Source: Algorimicrobium sediminis (GTDB lineage Bacteria; Bacteroidota; Bacteroidia; Flavobacteriales; Flavobacteriaceae). Taken from it: 64,000 nt of DNA. The stretch spans positions 47,942 through 111,941 of the forward strand of contig NZ_JBHULS010000006.1 in the NCBI RefSeq assembly GCF_042684585.1, given 5' to 3'. Below the pieces are notes generated by a model. The model searched no databases and was not told where the DNA came from. It saw only the letters and a program-made list of their open reading frames with translations. Below are positions 27,422 through 36,997 of this stretch, piece by piece. Numbering within the stretch: the stretch's first letter is position 1; each line of letters starts with the position of its first letter. The translations under genes and the position numbers were made by a program.

Positions 27422-28123
27422 TTATTGTATTTCTTGTTTACGCTTTGCTATATAAGCATCCAATTCTCTGCCGTATTTGGTTGCTTTAATCTCTGGGGTT
27501 AAGGCGTTATTTATAGTGTCCAACCATTTTATTTGTGCGTCATAAATTTCTGTTAAGGCTACATAAGGTGCTACGGCACTGTTGTTATTTCTGATAGCAA
27601 AATTGATGGTGTACAGGTATTTACTTTTAAGTAAATTTTGGAAAGCCTTTGCATTTTCGGCAATTAGTAGGGAATCGTTTTGTTTTTTAGCGTCTAATTC
27701 TCCTTTAATTAATTCTAAATTTTTATCGTTGTAACGCGCCATCATTTTTAAATACTCTTGAAAAAGGGCTTGTTGTTCCGAACCTTCAATTGTGGGATTT
27801 AATTCAAAATTTTTTAAAGTTGTTTGTATACTAGTAACTCCCTTATCCGCAAAAAAAGGAATTTTGCCATAAGCATCTTTATTTGTTTTATTTAGATGCA
27901 GAAAAAACACTTCAGGAGACTCAATTTCTGAACGAAGTTCGAAGTTAGGATTGCCATTCACCTGCACAGAATCTACATTTATGAATACCGAATCTTCTAT
28001 TTTTTGTAAATAAACAGTACCTTTTTTTAAATCTTTAATTGTTCCTTTTACAATTAGGTTGTTCGTATCCTTTGTACAAGAAGCCAATGTGAGTAAACCA
28101 ATAAGTGTTAAAATATGTTTCAT
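27422..28123 (-). CDS. DUF4369-type lipoprotein
   Basis: A 233-residue lipoprotein: signal MKHILTLIGLLTLASC with lipobox LASC, then the DUF4369 beta-rich module (VKGTIKDLKKGTVYLQKI, DSVQVNGNPNFELRSEI), common at the N-terminus of Bacteroidota thiol-disulfide proteins. There is no thioredoxin domain here; the rest is helical. The frame opens 11 codons earlier, but the ATG at 28123 gives a clean signal peptide. Confidence 0.78.
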   Translation of the reverse strand: MKHILTLIGLLTLASCTKDTNNLIVKGTIKDLKKGTVYLQKIEDSVFINVDSVQVNGNPNFELRSEIESPEVFFLHLNKTNKDAYGKIPFFADKGVTSIQTTLKNFELNPTIEGSEQQALFQEYLKMMARYNDKNLELIKGELDAKKQNDSLLIAENAKAFQNLLKSKYLYTINFAIRNNNSAVAPYVALTEIYDAQIKWLDTINNALTPEIKATKYGRELDAYIAKRKQEIQ

Positions 28124-28174
28124 GTTTGGTAAAAAATTAGAGAGGCCAAATATCATATAATTATTTTTTAAATA

Positions 28175-29482
28175 CTAGCCAACAGCCGCCAAACGCATTA
28201 AAATAGTACAACCTATTGCAGCAATGGTGCCAATGGCGTAACCAAATACAGCTAACAGAACGCCTACTGTTGCTAATGATGGATGAAAAGCTGAAGCAAC
28301 TATAGGCGCAGAGGCCGCACCGCCAACATTAGCTTGACTTCCAACTGCAAGAAAAAAGTAAGGAGCACGTATTAGTTTAGCCATAATTATAAGCAGTATA
28401 GCATGGATGCTCATCCAAATTAACCCTACGGCTATAAGCCCAGGATTGTCGAATATAGATGCTAAATCTATTTTCATACCAATGGTGGCTACCAAAATAT
28501 ATATAAATACCGATCCAAATTTACTGGCGCCCGCACCTTCATAATTTTTTGCTTTGGTAAAGGACAACAAAATGGCTATAAGTGTTGCAATACTAATCAT
28601 CCAGAAAAACTTGGAGCTTAAAAACGTAAACGTACTGCGCATAGTTGGGGACTCCATATTACCAACAATTTTATTGAATAATGGCGATAAAAATTCCGAT
28701 CCTATATGGGCAACACTTACAGTTCCAAACGCAATGGCAACAATAAGCATAATATCTGTTAATGATGGGTTTCGTTTTACGCTTTGTTCAAACGAGGATA
28801 CTTTTGCTTTTAAGGCTTCTATGGCACTATTATCTGCTCGTAACCATTTATCGATGGCTTTGGAACGACCAATGCCAATAAGAATAATAGCCATCCAAAT
28901 ATTGGCTACAACAATATCTACAAATACCATTTTGCCGTATTCTGCTTGGTTGTAACCGTAAATTTCTAGCATAGCGGTTTGGTTAGCACCGCCGCCAATC
29001 CAACTGCCAGCAAGTGTTGAAAGACCGCGCCACACGGCATCAGGGCCAGCACCACCAACAGTTTCTGGCGATACTATAGAAACAAGTAAAATAGCAATAG
29101 GACCACCAATTACAATGCCTAAGGTACCCGTTAAAAACATAACTAGAGCTTTCCAACCTAAATTGAATACAGCTTTTAGGTCGATGCTTAAGGTCATTAA
29201 CACCAGTGCAGCAGGTAGTAAATATCTACTAGCCATGTAATATAAGCTTGTTTTTTCTTTGGTTACTTCGCCTGTAGCTGTTACGGTTTCCCATTCTGGA
29301 GCAATAAGTCCGGATGTGGTAAGCACGGCGGGAAGCATGTAGGCCATAAATAAACCCGGCACTATTTTATAAAACTTGGGCCAGAAACCCGTTTTAATAG
29401 ATTCGGTGTAGAAAATAAAACCAAGGGTTAGCATTAAAAGGCCAAATACAATGGTATCGCTAGTAAATAAGGGTTCTTGCAT
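28175..29482 (-). CDS. DUF819 family membrane protein (YjcL-like)
   Basis: A 435-residue polytopic protein with about ten membrane helices and glycine-rich segments (GGGANQTAMLEIYG, SQANVGGAASAPIVA) typical of DUF819. The family is thought to be a transporter of unknown substrate. It starts 51 bases from the DUF4369 gene, which follows it on the same strand. Confidence 0.88.
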   Translation of the reverse strand: MQEPLFTSDTIVFGLLMLTLGFIFYTESIKTGFWPKFYKIVPGLFMAYMLPAVLTTSGLIAPEWETVTATGEVTKEKTSLYYMASRYLLPAALVLMTLSIDLKAVFNLGWKALVMFLTGTLGIVIGGPIAILLVSIVSPETVGGAGPDAVWRGLSTLAGSWIGGGANQTAMLEIYGYNQAEYGKMVFVDIVVANIWMAIILIGIGRSKAIDKWLRADNSAIEALKAKVSSFEQSVKRNPSLTDIMLIVAIAFGTVSVAHIGSEFLSPLFNKIVGNMESPTMRSTFTFLSSKFFWMISIATLIAILLSFTKAKNYEGAGASKFGSVFIYILVATIGMKIDLASIFDNPGLIAVGLIWMSIHAILLIIMAKLIRAPYFFLAVGSQANVGGAASAPIVASAFHPSLATVGVLLAVFGYAIGTIAAIGCTILMRLAAVG

Positions 29483-29864
29483 GATTAATTAGTTTGAGGG
29501 TGCAAAATACCAAAATAAACGGGTTTAAAAAAGCAAGTTCAAGGCATGCTTTTGTGGATGGTTTATTTTTTTTATCAACACGGTTTGTTGGGTACCAAAA
29601 CCATACTGGTTTTTTTCTTTTTTTATCCACTTCATTTTTAAAGCTTTTTACTTACACGAAAAGTGGTTTAGTGAGTGCTTTTTTTTCGTGGTACATTAAA
29701 ATGTTTTCACTAGTGGCAGCAATACGGTGTTTGTACTGCAAATAAAGTTTACCATTAGCAAACTGATTTATCACAAAATTTACAAGATTGTTATGAGTGC
29801 ATCTGGGGTGTTTGGTGTATTGGCCATATTTTATGTAAACAGGGAACATAAATAATATCTGGTT
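29483..29864. other. Intergenic stretch, 382 bases
   Basis: No credible gene on either strand. A TATTTTGC-like box on the minus strand near 29500-29508 could serve the DUF819 gene. T-rich runs near 29567-29640 may terminate weakly. Confidence 0.5.
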
Positions 29865-30803
29865 TTATTTTTCCTTTATGAAATTTTCCAGCGTATTAAT
29901 AAGCATTTCCGATAGCGGAAAATCCGGATTTGTATAGGAACTGATGTTGTCTGCATCTGCCTCTATATGCTTAAGAACATGATTCATATTGGGTATAATA
30001 ACTAATTTCGCCTGTGTGTTTGCTTGTTGTAAATTTTTAGCATCGCTTTCAAAAACTTGTAAATCTTTGGTGCCATTAATTATTAGGATGGGAATTGTTA
30101 ATTTTTTTAGCTCTTCAACGGGGTTATAAGCCATCCAACTTATGAAAAAAGGTAAATTAGGTTTAGAAAAAATACTACGTAATTTCGGGTCTACCTGACT
30201 TACACTACCGGTTTCTTTTAGTTCCTTAAAGTGTTCTGCTGCTGTGCTTCCTAATGTGTCGTTTTGAATAGTTAATTGTTTAACAATAGCCACATCTACG
30301 GGTTCTGAAGGGCCTGCTAATGATACAAACTTATCCACCTTATCTGCTGCTAACATAGCCACTAACGATCCTTGACTGTGGCCAATTAGGGTAATTCCAG
30401 AAAACCGCCTATCGTCTTTAAAATTGTTGATAGCTATTTTAGCATCGTCTGCAAAGCGCTGAAAATTTAAATCGGCCATCATAAAGCGCAGATTTACCCA
30501 ATTAGCAGAGCGTTTATCGTATCTGTAAAACGCAATTTCTCGTTTGTTTAAACTATCGGCAAGCTGCTTAATATAGTTAGCATTTACCGCTCCTAACTGA
30601 TTTCCGTTCCTATCTACATTACCAGAGCCGTGAATAAAAATTACCAAGGGTTGTTGTTTAATAGCTTTGTTATAACTTAATGTTCCGGGTAAAATAATAC
30701 TGTCATTTTTTAACATAACAGCTTCTTCAACTATGGAATCTTGAGCAAATAGGGTTGGGCTACTAATTAAAATTAAAAGGAAATAAACATGAATTTTTTT
30801 CAT
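29865..30803 (-). CDS. Exported alpha/beta hydrolase
   Basis: A 312-residue serine hydrolase with signal peptide (1-20, SSPTLFAQ). Oxyanion loop HGSG (58-61), nucleophile elbow GHSQGS (S143), acid in NGTKDLQV and His in MNHVL are all present, so it should be active on an ester or amide in the periplasm. It is a clear paralogue of the gene at 31293, which has lost these residues. Confidence 0.85.
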   Translation of the reverse strand: MKKIHVYFLLILISSPTLFAQDSIVEEAVMLKNDSIILPGTLSYNKAIKQQPLVIFIHGSGNVDRNGNQLGAVNANYIKQLADSLNKREIAFYRYDKRSANWVNLRFMMADLNFQRFADDAKIAINNFKDDRRFSGITLIGHSQGSLVAMLAADKVDKFVSLAGPSEPVDVAIVKQLTIQNDTLGSTAAEHFKELKETGSVSQVDPKLRSIFSKPNLPFFISWMAYNPVEELKKLTIPILIINGTKDLQVFESDAKNLQQANTQAKLVIIPNMNHVLKHIEADADNISSYTNPDFPLSEMLINTLENFIKEK

Positions 30804-31292
30804 AATAAATGAAAGAGGTTACAGTTGGCGTAGTTGCCTAACCAAATAATTTTGCGTTTAAAATAATGAAAGATAAACTAATTTGTTAATTTTTACACAT
30901 AATGTTATGTGTTTATATACAGCTTCTGCTTCAACTAAATGTTTTTAGGCGGCGTGTTGTTATGTAAAATTGTCATGTAGTTACATGTAAAATACCGATA
31001 CACCTTAAAAATTTTAGGCGATATGCGTTGCCAACCTTGCTTGCTATTAAAACGTGAAAACCACAAAGTAACTAATTACAAATTTACACGGTAATAAGCT
31101 GTTTTTACAGCGAACAGTTTGCAATCAATATTTTTGGCACGACTATTGCTAATAGTTTAGTGCTGTTGTAATTTAGTTTACAAGTGTGGTTACTTGATAA
31201 TACAACAGTAGATTTTCATATTTTTGGTTGGTTAGTAAGAAAAGCACTCTTTGTTTAAGGAGTGCTTTTTTTGCTTTACAAGTTTGTGGCTA
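30804..31292. other. Intergenic stretch between hydrolase paralogues
   Basis: 489 bases without a supported gene. It holds the terminator of the 31293 gene (31241-31273) and short AT-rich runs; the remainder shows nothing I can name. Confidence 0.5.
31241..31273. terminator. Terminator after the 32240-31293 gene
   Basis: AAGCACTC/GAGTGCTT stem, T run on the plus side and TTTTCTT on the minus side, 20 bases beyond the stop. Confidence 0.75.
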
Positions 31293-32240
31293 TCATTTTA
31301 TAAAATCTTGCAGGGCGCTAATAAGTTTGGGAGCTAGTGGTCTAAACGATTCGTTATACGATTTTGAATTTTCCAAATCGCCACCTTCAATAATAAAAAG
31401 AACGTGATTCATATTTTGAATACTTACCAAATTACTGTTTGTTGCAGCTTGGTGAAGAAGTTCTGCTTCATGCATAGATACTTGTAAATCTTTGGTACCG
31501 TTAACAATAAGTATTGGTAAATTTAAATTGCTAATAATTTCTGTTGGTTGGTATTGCATCCAATTTGCTATGAAGTCCTGCGTATCTAAACTAAAAATAT
31601 TACTTAATGCTTGCGGGTAGTTAGCGGTGGTTTTACCCGTACGTAAGACATTAAAAACACGCTCGGCATCTGTTTTTAAGCCTGGTGCTGTTTGTTCTAT
31701 TTGCTCTAAAATAACAGCGTCTATAGGTTTGGCCGAACCTGCTAACGATACAAAACCCGTAACATGTTCGTTAATAGCCAGCATACCCACTAGACTTCCT
31801 TGACCGTGCCCAACAACATAAATGTTTGTATAATTGGCTTGGTTAACAAAATAATTAATAACGTCTTTAGCGTCCTTTACATAATCGTCAAAAGATAAAC
31901 GGGCATTAATTCGGCCCTTTTTTATTTGCTTAACAATCCGTTTGTCGTAACGAAATGAACTAATGCCCATGTTAGCAAAACTATAAGCTAATTTTTTTAA
32001 GTTATTATTTTTTTGAAAATTTTGGTTTCCATTTCTGTCTGTAGGACCATAATCGCCAATAATAATGGCAAGTATATTTTTCTTGGCATCTGCTGGTTGC
32101 AATAAGGTTCCATCTACAAATGGTGTTATTTCAAGTTCTTCTTGGGTGTGGCTGTTTTCCTGTGCATATGTTAGCTCCGAGAAAAACATAACCATGCAAA
32201 GTGTACTTATTTTAATGATAAGTGTAAAAGGTTTTAGCAT
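31293..32240 (-). CDS. Alpha/beta hydrolase paralogue lacking the catalytic serine
   Basis: A 315-residue exported protein (signal 1-26, ELTYAQ) alignable along its length with the 29865 hydrolase: TDRNGNQ, RYDKR, SLAGSAKPIDAVI, NGTKDLQV, MNHVL. The nucleophile elbow reads GHGQGS, so the Ser is Gly146, and the oxyanion HGSG has become GDYG. The acid and His remain. It is probably a pseudoenzyme or has a changed chemistry; it arose by duplication. Confidence 0.8.
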   Translation of the reverse strand: MLKPFTLIIKISTLCMVMFFSELTYAQENSHTQEELEITPFVDGTLLQPADAKKNILAIIIGDYGPTDRNGNQNFQKNNNLKKLAYSFANMGISSFRYDKRIVKQIKKGRINARLSFDDYVKDAKDVINYFVNQANYTNIYVVGHGQGSLVGMLAINEHVTGFVSLAGSAKPIDAVILEQIEQTAPGLKTDAERVFNVLRTGKTTANYPQALSNIFSLDTQDFIANWMQYQPTEIISNLNLPILIVNGTKDLQVSMHEAELLHQAATNSNLVSIQNMNHVLFIIEGGDLENSKSYNESFRPLAPKLISALQDFIK

Positions 32241-32770
32241 GCGTATTTAAATTTTTTATCCTAACGTAAAAATACATCTTTTATGATACATCCAACAGTA
32301 AAATCCTTCTGCTCACCAATAGGAAACCCATTGTGGCGTTCATTCGTTTTTCTGGTAAATAAATAAAGTGCTGGAACCCTGTTTTGATACCATATTGAAG
32401 CACTTACATATCTATAGGAAATAGGGACAACTAAACTTTTTTATGTGGCATAGTTTAGATTTTACAAAAATTAAGTTTTTATAAAAAAAATGGTTTTGGT
32501 CGGATAATTATGCTATTTAATCCGATTTTGTTAAAATTTTATGTATTTCATCGAATTAATAAACCTTTTATCGCTTTATTTTAATAAAAAGTATACATTT
32601 GGATCGTTCTAAAAAATATATGTTTTAGTTCAAATGGATTAATTAATTAGTATTTGCACTTTGTCGTTGATATGAGTCGCCCTAAATCTAAACGCATAGT
32701 AATTGCAAATAAAAAGAAACCGAGGTTGAGGGACCTCGGTTTTTTATTGAACCATATGCCACAAATTATT
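32241..32770. other. Intergenic stretch with possible small RNA
   Basis: 530 bases without a firm gene. On the plus strand a 34-codon frame (32672-32776, starting MSRPKSKRIVIANKKK) runs through a terminator hairpin, so it is probably not a gene. A short RNA ending at that terminator is possible, but no good promoter is seen. Confidence 0.35.
32719..32746. terminator. Bidirectional terminator near alkB-like gene
   Basis: ACCGAGGT/ACCTCGGT stem with six T on the plus side and TTTCTTTTT on the minus side; it lies 25 bases beyond the stop of the 32771 gene. Confidence 0.8.
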
Positions 32771-33370
32771 CTATAAAATATGCCTAAAAGTTAAATTTAT
32801 TCGTGCCCCAATATTCTTTTTTGTTTTTGGTATTTGATGCAGCCAATAATGTTGCATTTCGCCACTCATAACCAATAAGCTTCCCGACTCTAGCACCAGT
32901 TTGTGCTTTTCTGTTTTAATATCTTTATGTTTAAAATGAAACACTCTAGGAGCACCCAAGCTAACCGATGCAATTACTGGATTAATACCTAATTCTTTTT
33001 CATTATCAGCATGCCAACCATTACTATCGCTACCGCTTCGGTATAAATTGAGCAATACGGTGGTGAAATTAGTTTGGGCCTCATTTTCAACGGCTGTTTT
33101 TATAGCCTTTAATGTAGGCGTAAAAGGCTTGGGGTGCATTGTAATGTTGGAGTAGGAATAACTTTTATTATTTGTAGCATACAAAGCGGTTAGTCGCGGC
33201 TGTGGGTATGTTTTACCAAAAACAGTTATGGTATCATGCTGCCAAGCAATGTTATTTTGTAGCTCATGAAATAGCTGTTGTGCAGTGTCAGGATTATAAA
33301 AATTAGGTATGTACACGAGGTCTGCCTGCGGTAAGTTTAAAACGACTTTTTGGGATTGAAATAAATTCAT
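32771..33370 (-). CDS. AlkB-type 2-oxoglutarate/Fe(II) dioxygenase
   Basis: A 199-residue protein of the AlkB fold. Iron ligands appear in WHADNEKE (HxD) and MQHYWLHQI, and the 2OG-binding Arg lies in ARINLTFR at the end. It likely removes alkyl groups from damaged nucleic acid bases (AlkB/ALKBH2-3-like). Divergent from the dipeptidase gene with 33 bases between them. Confidence 0.87.
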   Translation of the reverse strand: MNLFQSQKVVLNLPQADLVYIPNFYNPDTAQQLFHELQNNIAWQHDTITVFGKTYPQPRLTALYATNNKSYSYSNITMHPKPFTPTLKAIKTAVENEAQTNFTTVLLNLYRSGSDSNGWHADNEKELGINPVIASVSLGAPRVFHFKHKDIKTEKHKLVLESGSLLVMSGEMQHYWLHQIPKTKKNIGARINLTFRHIL

Positions 33371-33403
33371 ATCTTGGCTTCTTATTCAAATTATTTTTAA
33401 GCT

Positions 33404-34078
33404 ATGATCAACAAAGTTATATTATTCGTTTTAATTTTATCCAGTTATACCTTTGCTCAAAAAAAAACATTACCCGACGGGTTTGTTTACGGTACAGATT
33501 TAATTCCTAATATTGATGTAACCTTGCGTTATTTTTCAACCAATAATTTTGTTGGCGATACCATTACAGGCTATCAGGCCAACACGCTTATAGTTACAAA
33601 ACCAACTGCCGAAGCACTTAAAAAAGTACAAGCAGAATTGGCCAAAGAACAGCTTGGTTTGCGTGTTTATGATGCCTACAGACCACAACGCGCCGTAAAT
33701 CATTTTATAGCTTGGGCTAAAAACCTAAACGATACACTCATGAAACAATCTTTTTATCCGAAGGTGGAGAAGCAACATTTGTTTCGCGATGGGTATATTG
33801 CCTCAAAATCTGGGCACAGTAGGGGGAGCACCGTGGATGTTACAATTATAGATTTAAAAACAAACAAAGCTTTGGACATGGGAAGCCCCTACGATTATTT
33901 TGGTGAAATGTCTTGGGTGGCCCATAAAAACTTAACGCCATTACAGAAAAAGAATCGAGCGCGTTTACAAAAGGTTATGCGAACAAATGGCTTTAGAAAC
34001 TACGCTCAAGAATGGTGGCATTTTACGCTAAAAAATGAACCATTTCCAGACACCTATTTCGATTTTGTAGTGGAGTAG
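33404..34078 (+). CDS. D-alanyl-D-alanine dipeptidase, VanX/DdpX type (M15D)
   Basis: A 224-residue exported zinc peptidase (signal 1-18). Metal and catalytic residues are in SGHSRGSTVDV (H138, D145) and QEWWHF (E203, H206), and RVYDAYRPQRAV is the usual substrate-side segment. It would split D-Ala-D-Ala in the periplasm, recycling wall dipeptide. No vanHA-type neighbours are present, so a resistance role is not suggested. Confidence 0.9.
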   Translation: MINKVILFVLILSSYTFAQKKTLPDGFVYGTDLIPNIDVTLRYFSTNNFVGDTITGYQANTLIVTKPTAEALKKVQAELAKEQLGLRVYDAYRPQRAVNHFIAWAKNLNDTLMKQSFYPKVEKQHLFRDGYIASKSGHSRGSTVDVTIIDLKTNKALDMGSPYDYFGEMSWVAHKNLTPLQKKNRARLQKVMRTNGFRNYAQEWWHFTLKNEPFPDTYFDFVVE

Positions 34079-34141
34079 ATGCAGCTTATTAAGCCTGTTT
34101 TGTGAGTTGCTAAAAGTTTAAATTTTAAACACCACACATTA

Positions 34142-34495
34142 CTATAAATAGGTATAAGCCCAATACATTAACCCAAATTGAAGCGGTAAACGAAGCCATA
34201 AAATCCATTTTGGTATGCCTGCAGAAGCTTTCGGCTCGGTTATCATGTAAACATGTACAAGTAAAAAAACCACTAACATGGCTATAATACCGTAAACAGC
34301 TATTGCTTTAGTGGCACCAAAAAAGAGGCCAATACCCAAAACAATTTCAGCTAAACCACTAGCATAAACCAATAGCTTATGGGCAGGTAAATAGTTTGGC
34401 ATGATACGGATGTAAATGTTTGGTTTAATAAAGTGCATGATGCCAGCCAATATGTACATGACCGCCATTATATATAAATGCCACGGATTATTCAT
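34142..34495 (-). CDS. DoxX-like small membrane protein
   Basis: A 117-residue protein with four membrane helices (MNNPWHLYIMAVMYILAGIM at the start; SGLAEIVLGIGL). The pattern fits the DoxX/DoxD-like group. Its start overlaps the end of the upstream gene by 8 bases, so it is probably translated from the same mRNA. An ATG-like start 9 codons earlier would lie inside that gene. Confidence 0.78.
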   Translation of the reverse strand: MNNPWHLYIMAVMYILAGIMHFIKPNIYIRIMPNYLPAHKLLVYASGLAEIVLGIGLFFGATKAIAVYGIIAMLVVFLLVHVYMITEPKASAGIPKWILWLRLPLQFGLMYWAYTYL

Positions 34496-35462
34496 TTTCG
34501 TATATTTTGTAGGTAAAACCAATACCGTAATTGGTTAAGCCTTTTTTTAATAAACCAGAATCAATATTGCCTGGCTTAAATTGTACCCATTGGTTACCAT
34601 TAATAAAAACGCGTTTAATATAGGTATTATAACTTTTTATAGCATTTGTAAATGGCAGTAAGGGTCTAAAATTGGTTGGGATTTTTACGGTTCCTCTCGG
34701 ACTTTTAATTTCTTTGTATTTTTTGTTAGGCAGTAACTTACCAGCCTTATCTGTGTAACCTAAAACTTGAATAGAAACAAAAAAACCGGTGTCTGGAATG
34801 GTAATTTGATACGGACTAACATCTAAATTATAAACATCGCCTCCTTTTTCGGTGGCCCTAAAAACAATGTTTTCGTAGCTTAACACTTGCCCAGGAAGGC
34901 CATTATTATTTTTGTAAAATTTCACTTTAAACAAGGTGGAAAAAGGTTTCTTTTCGGCGTTTTTGCGTTTGCGCTTGTTCCAATCTACAGATTCCAAAGT
35001 TACTGGAAAATGAATCGTGCTTAACTTGGTAAGTTCTTTGTGGGGGTTGGGAAAGAACACAGCTATTTCCGATTCAATTGTTGGCAACCAACAAGCGTAA
35101 TAATCATCGTCTAAATAAGGTTTTAAAGTTTCTTCTTTATATTTACGGCCTTCCGCAATTAGGACTACCTCATCTAGCGTGCTTATTTCTTCGGTTAACA
35201 ATACCGTTTTGCCTAAATTGGCAGTAAGTACGGTTTTATTGTGGTAACCCAAAGCCGACACAAAAAGTGTGTCTACATCTGGGTATCTGGTTTTGTTAAA
35301 TATAAATAGGCCTTCATCGTCTGCAAATAAACCTTGTCCATCTCCAAATGAAATGGTGGCATAGCTTATTGGTGTTTTTGAATTGTTGTCTAAAACCGTT
35401 ATCTGGCTATATGCCGAGACAGCAATAAATAAGCAACAAAATTGAAAGAATATCTTAAACAT
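34488..35462 (-). CDS. Secreted protein with CarboxypepD_reg-like domain
   Basis: A 324-residue exported protein, signal at 1-19 (SAYSQ), then a CarboxypepD_reg-like sandwich (SYATISFGDGQG, FVSALGYHNKTV, STLDEVVLIAEG). It shares this layout and the LDEVxLIAE segment with the 5307 gene, so they are distant relatives. The rest is unassigned. Downstream DoxX-like gene overlaps by 8 bases. Confidence 0.72.
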   Translation of the reverse strand: MFKIFFQFCCLFIAVSAYSQITVLDNNSKTPISYATISFGDGQGLFADDEGLFIFNKTRYPDVDTLFVSALGYHNKTVLTANLGKTVLLTEEISTLDEVVLIAEGRKYKEETLKPYLDDDYYACWLPTIESEIAVFFPNPHKELTKLSTIHFPVTLESVDWNKRKRKNAEKKPFSTLFKVKFYKNNNGLPGQVLSYENIVFRATEKGGDVYNLDVSPYQITIPDTGFFVSIQVLGYTDKAGKLLPNKKYKEIKSPRGTVKIPTNFRPLLPFTNAIKSYNTYIKRVFINGNQWVQFKPGNIDSGLLKKGLTNYGIGFTYKIYENE

Positions 35463-35612
35463 AAATCATATAATCAATTTAACCTTAAAGGTACCAATTT
35501 AAAATACTTTTAAAAAGTAAGCTTGCGTTAGGCTACAATAAATAATTTAATTGGTAACTAAGATTGTTTCTTTTTCTGAAAATACGTCCTATAATTAATT
35601 GAGGTGCCGCAT

Positions 35613-36854
35613 TTAATACCAGCGCTTTTTTTTCTTTTTGGAAGCTGTACTTTTTCTGTTTTTTTTGTGTTTGGACTTTTGTTGTTTTGGTTTGTGTGTA
35701 ACTGCCTTTTCCTTCGGGTTTAAAGGATACGGATTATTAGTAGCCTCGGGAATGTGGCTTTGCAAAAGCGTTTCAATTTTACCGACGTATGTTTTTTCAT
35801 CTGGACCACAAAACGAGTAAGCTACGCCAGTGCTTCCGGCTCTTCCAGTTCTTCCAATACGATGAATATAGGTTTCTGGAACGTTGGGTAAATCGAAATT
35901 AATTACTGTATCTAATTCGCTAATATCAATTCCTCTAGCAGCTACATCGGTAGCTATTAAAATGGAAACAAGTCCGTTTTTAAATTTTTTAAGAGCCTCT
36001 TGCCGGTCGCTTTGCGATTTATCGCCATGAATAGTAGCTACCTGGTAACCATTTTTGCTTAAGGCACTTTCTAGTTTATCCACACCAAATTTAGTGCGTC
36101 TAAAAATAAGTATATTTCCTTTTACGTTATTACGCAACACATGTAAACACAATTCAATTTTGTGGCGTTTTGGGACATAATAAATTAGCTGACTTATATT
36201 TTTAGCTGTTATGCTAGAATTGGTAATGGCTACTCGTTCTGGATTTTTTAGGACAGTGTTGGCTAACTGAACAACTTTATGAGGCATGGTTGCCGAGAAT
36301 AAGAGCGTTTGTCTGTTGGTTGGACATAGTTTTGCTATATGTTGCACATCGTCTATAAACCCCATGTCCAACATAAGGTCGGCTTCATCAAGAACTAAAA
36401 TATTTATGTCCGATAAACTTAAGAGTCCCTGTTTTTCTAAATCTATTAATCGACCAGGTGTGGCAATTAAAATATCTACACCTTTCGTTAAAATGTCTAT
36501 CTGGGGCTTTTCCGAAATACCACCAAAAATAATAGCGGTGCGCAGGTTGGTATGACGCGCATAGGCTTTAAAATTATTTCCAATTTGCAATGCTAGTTCG
36601 CGCGTTGGGCTTACAATTAACGCTTTTATAGCTACGGGGCGAGGTGTTTTTACTGTGTTGCTTTCTAATAATTGTATAATAGGAAGTGCAAAAGCAGCGG
36701 TTTTACCTGTTCCTGTTTGTGCCGACGCAATAACATCTTTTTTTGCTAAAACCAACGGAATTGTTTGGTTTTGAACCAAAGTAGGTTGTGAATAACCTTG
36801 TTCTTCTATGGCTTTTAAAAGGTTATCAGACAGCTTTAAATCTTTAAATAACAT
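35613..36854 (-). CDS. DEAD-box RNA helicase
   Basis: A 413-residue RhlE-like helicase: Q motif (GYSQPTLVQNQTIP), AQTGTGKT, PTRELA, DEAD, SAT, HRIGRTGR, and a very basic C-terminal tail (KHKPKQQKSKHKKNRK) for RNA binding. Roles in ribosome assembly or cold mRNA unwinding are usual. The ATG at 36854 (MLFKDLKLSDNL) is chosen over a start 19 codons upstream because it begins at the family's usual point. Confidence 0.94.
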   Translation of the reverse strand: MLFKDLKLSDNLLKAIEEQGYSQPTLVQNQTIPLVLAKKDVIASAQTGTGKTAAFALPIIQLLESNTVKTPRPVAIKALIVSPTRELALQIGNNFKAYARHTNLRTAIIFGGISEKPQIDILTKGVDILIATPGRLIDLEKQGLLSLSDINILVLDEADLMLDMGFIDDVQHIAKLCPTNRQTLLFSATMPHKVVQLANTVLKNPERVAITNSSITAKNISQLIYYVPKRHKIELCLHVLRNNVKGNILIFRRTKFGVDKLESALSKNGYQVATIHGDKSQSDRQEALKKFKNGLVSILIATDVAARGIDISELDTVINFDLPNVPETYIHRIGRTGRAGSTGVAYSFCGPDEKTYVGKIETLLQSHIPEATNNPYPLNPKEKAVTHKPKQQKSKHKKNRKSTASKKKKKRWY

Positions 36855-36938
36855 GCGTGTGTATTTGGCACAAAGATACACGAAAACTTTGGTGTTTAGC
36901 GTGTCACGCATAGGTGGTTTTACAGCATGGTATAAAAA

Positions 36939-36973
36939 AACACCTAATTAGATTGAAACTCTAGTTAGGTGTT
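36939..36973 (-). terminator. Terminator after the 37573-36998 gene
   Basis: AACACCTAA/TTAGGTGTT stem between helicase start and the stop at 36998, with TTTTTTTA on the minus side. Confidence 0.75.
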
Positions 36974-36997
36974 AAAAATTTGTTATTGAATTAGTTT

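Noticed and set aside
32672..32776. 34-codon basic small protein
   Set aside because: The frame runs through a strong bidirectional terminator and has no good promoter; it is better read as terminator flank or part of a small RNA.
33404..34078. Vancomycin-resistance vanX
   Set aside because: The motif fits VanX/DdpX, but there is no vanH, vanA-type ligase or sensor pair nearby; a wall-recycling dipeptidase is more likely.
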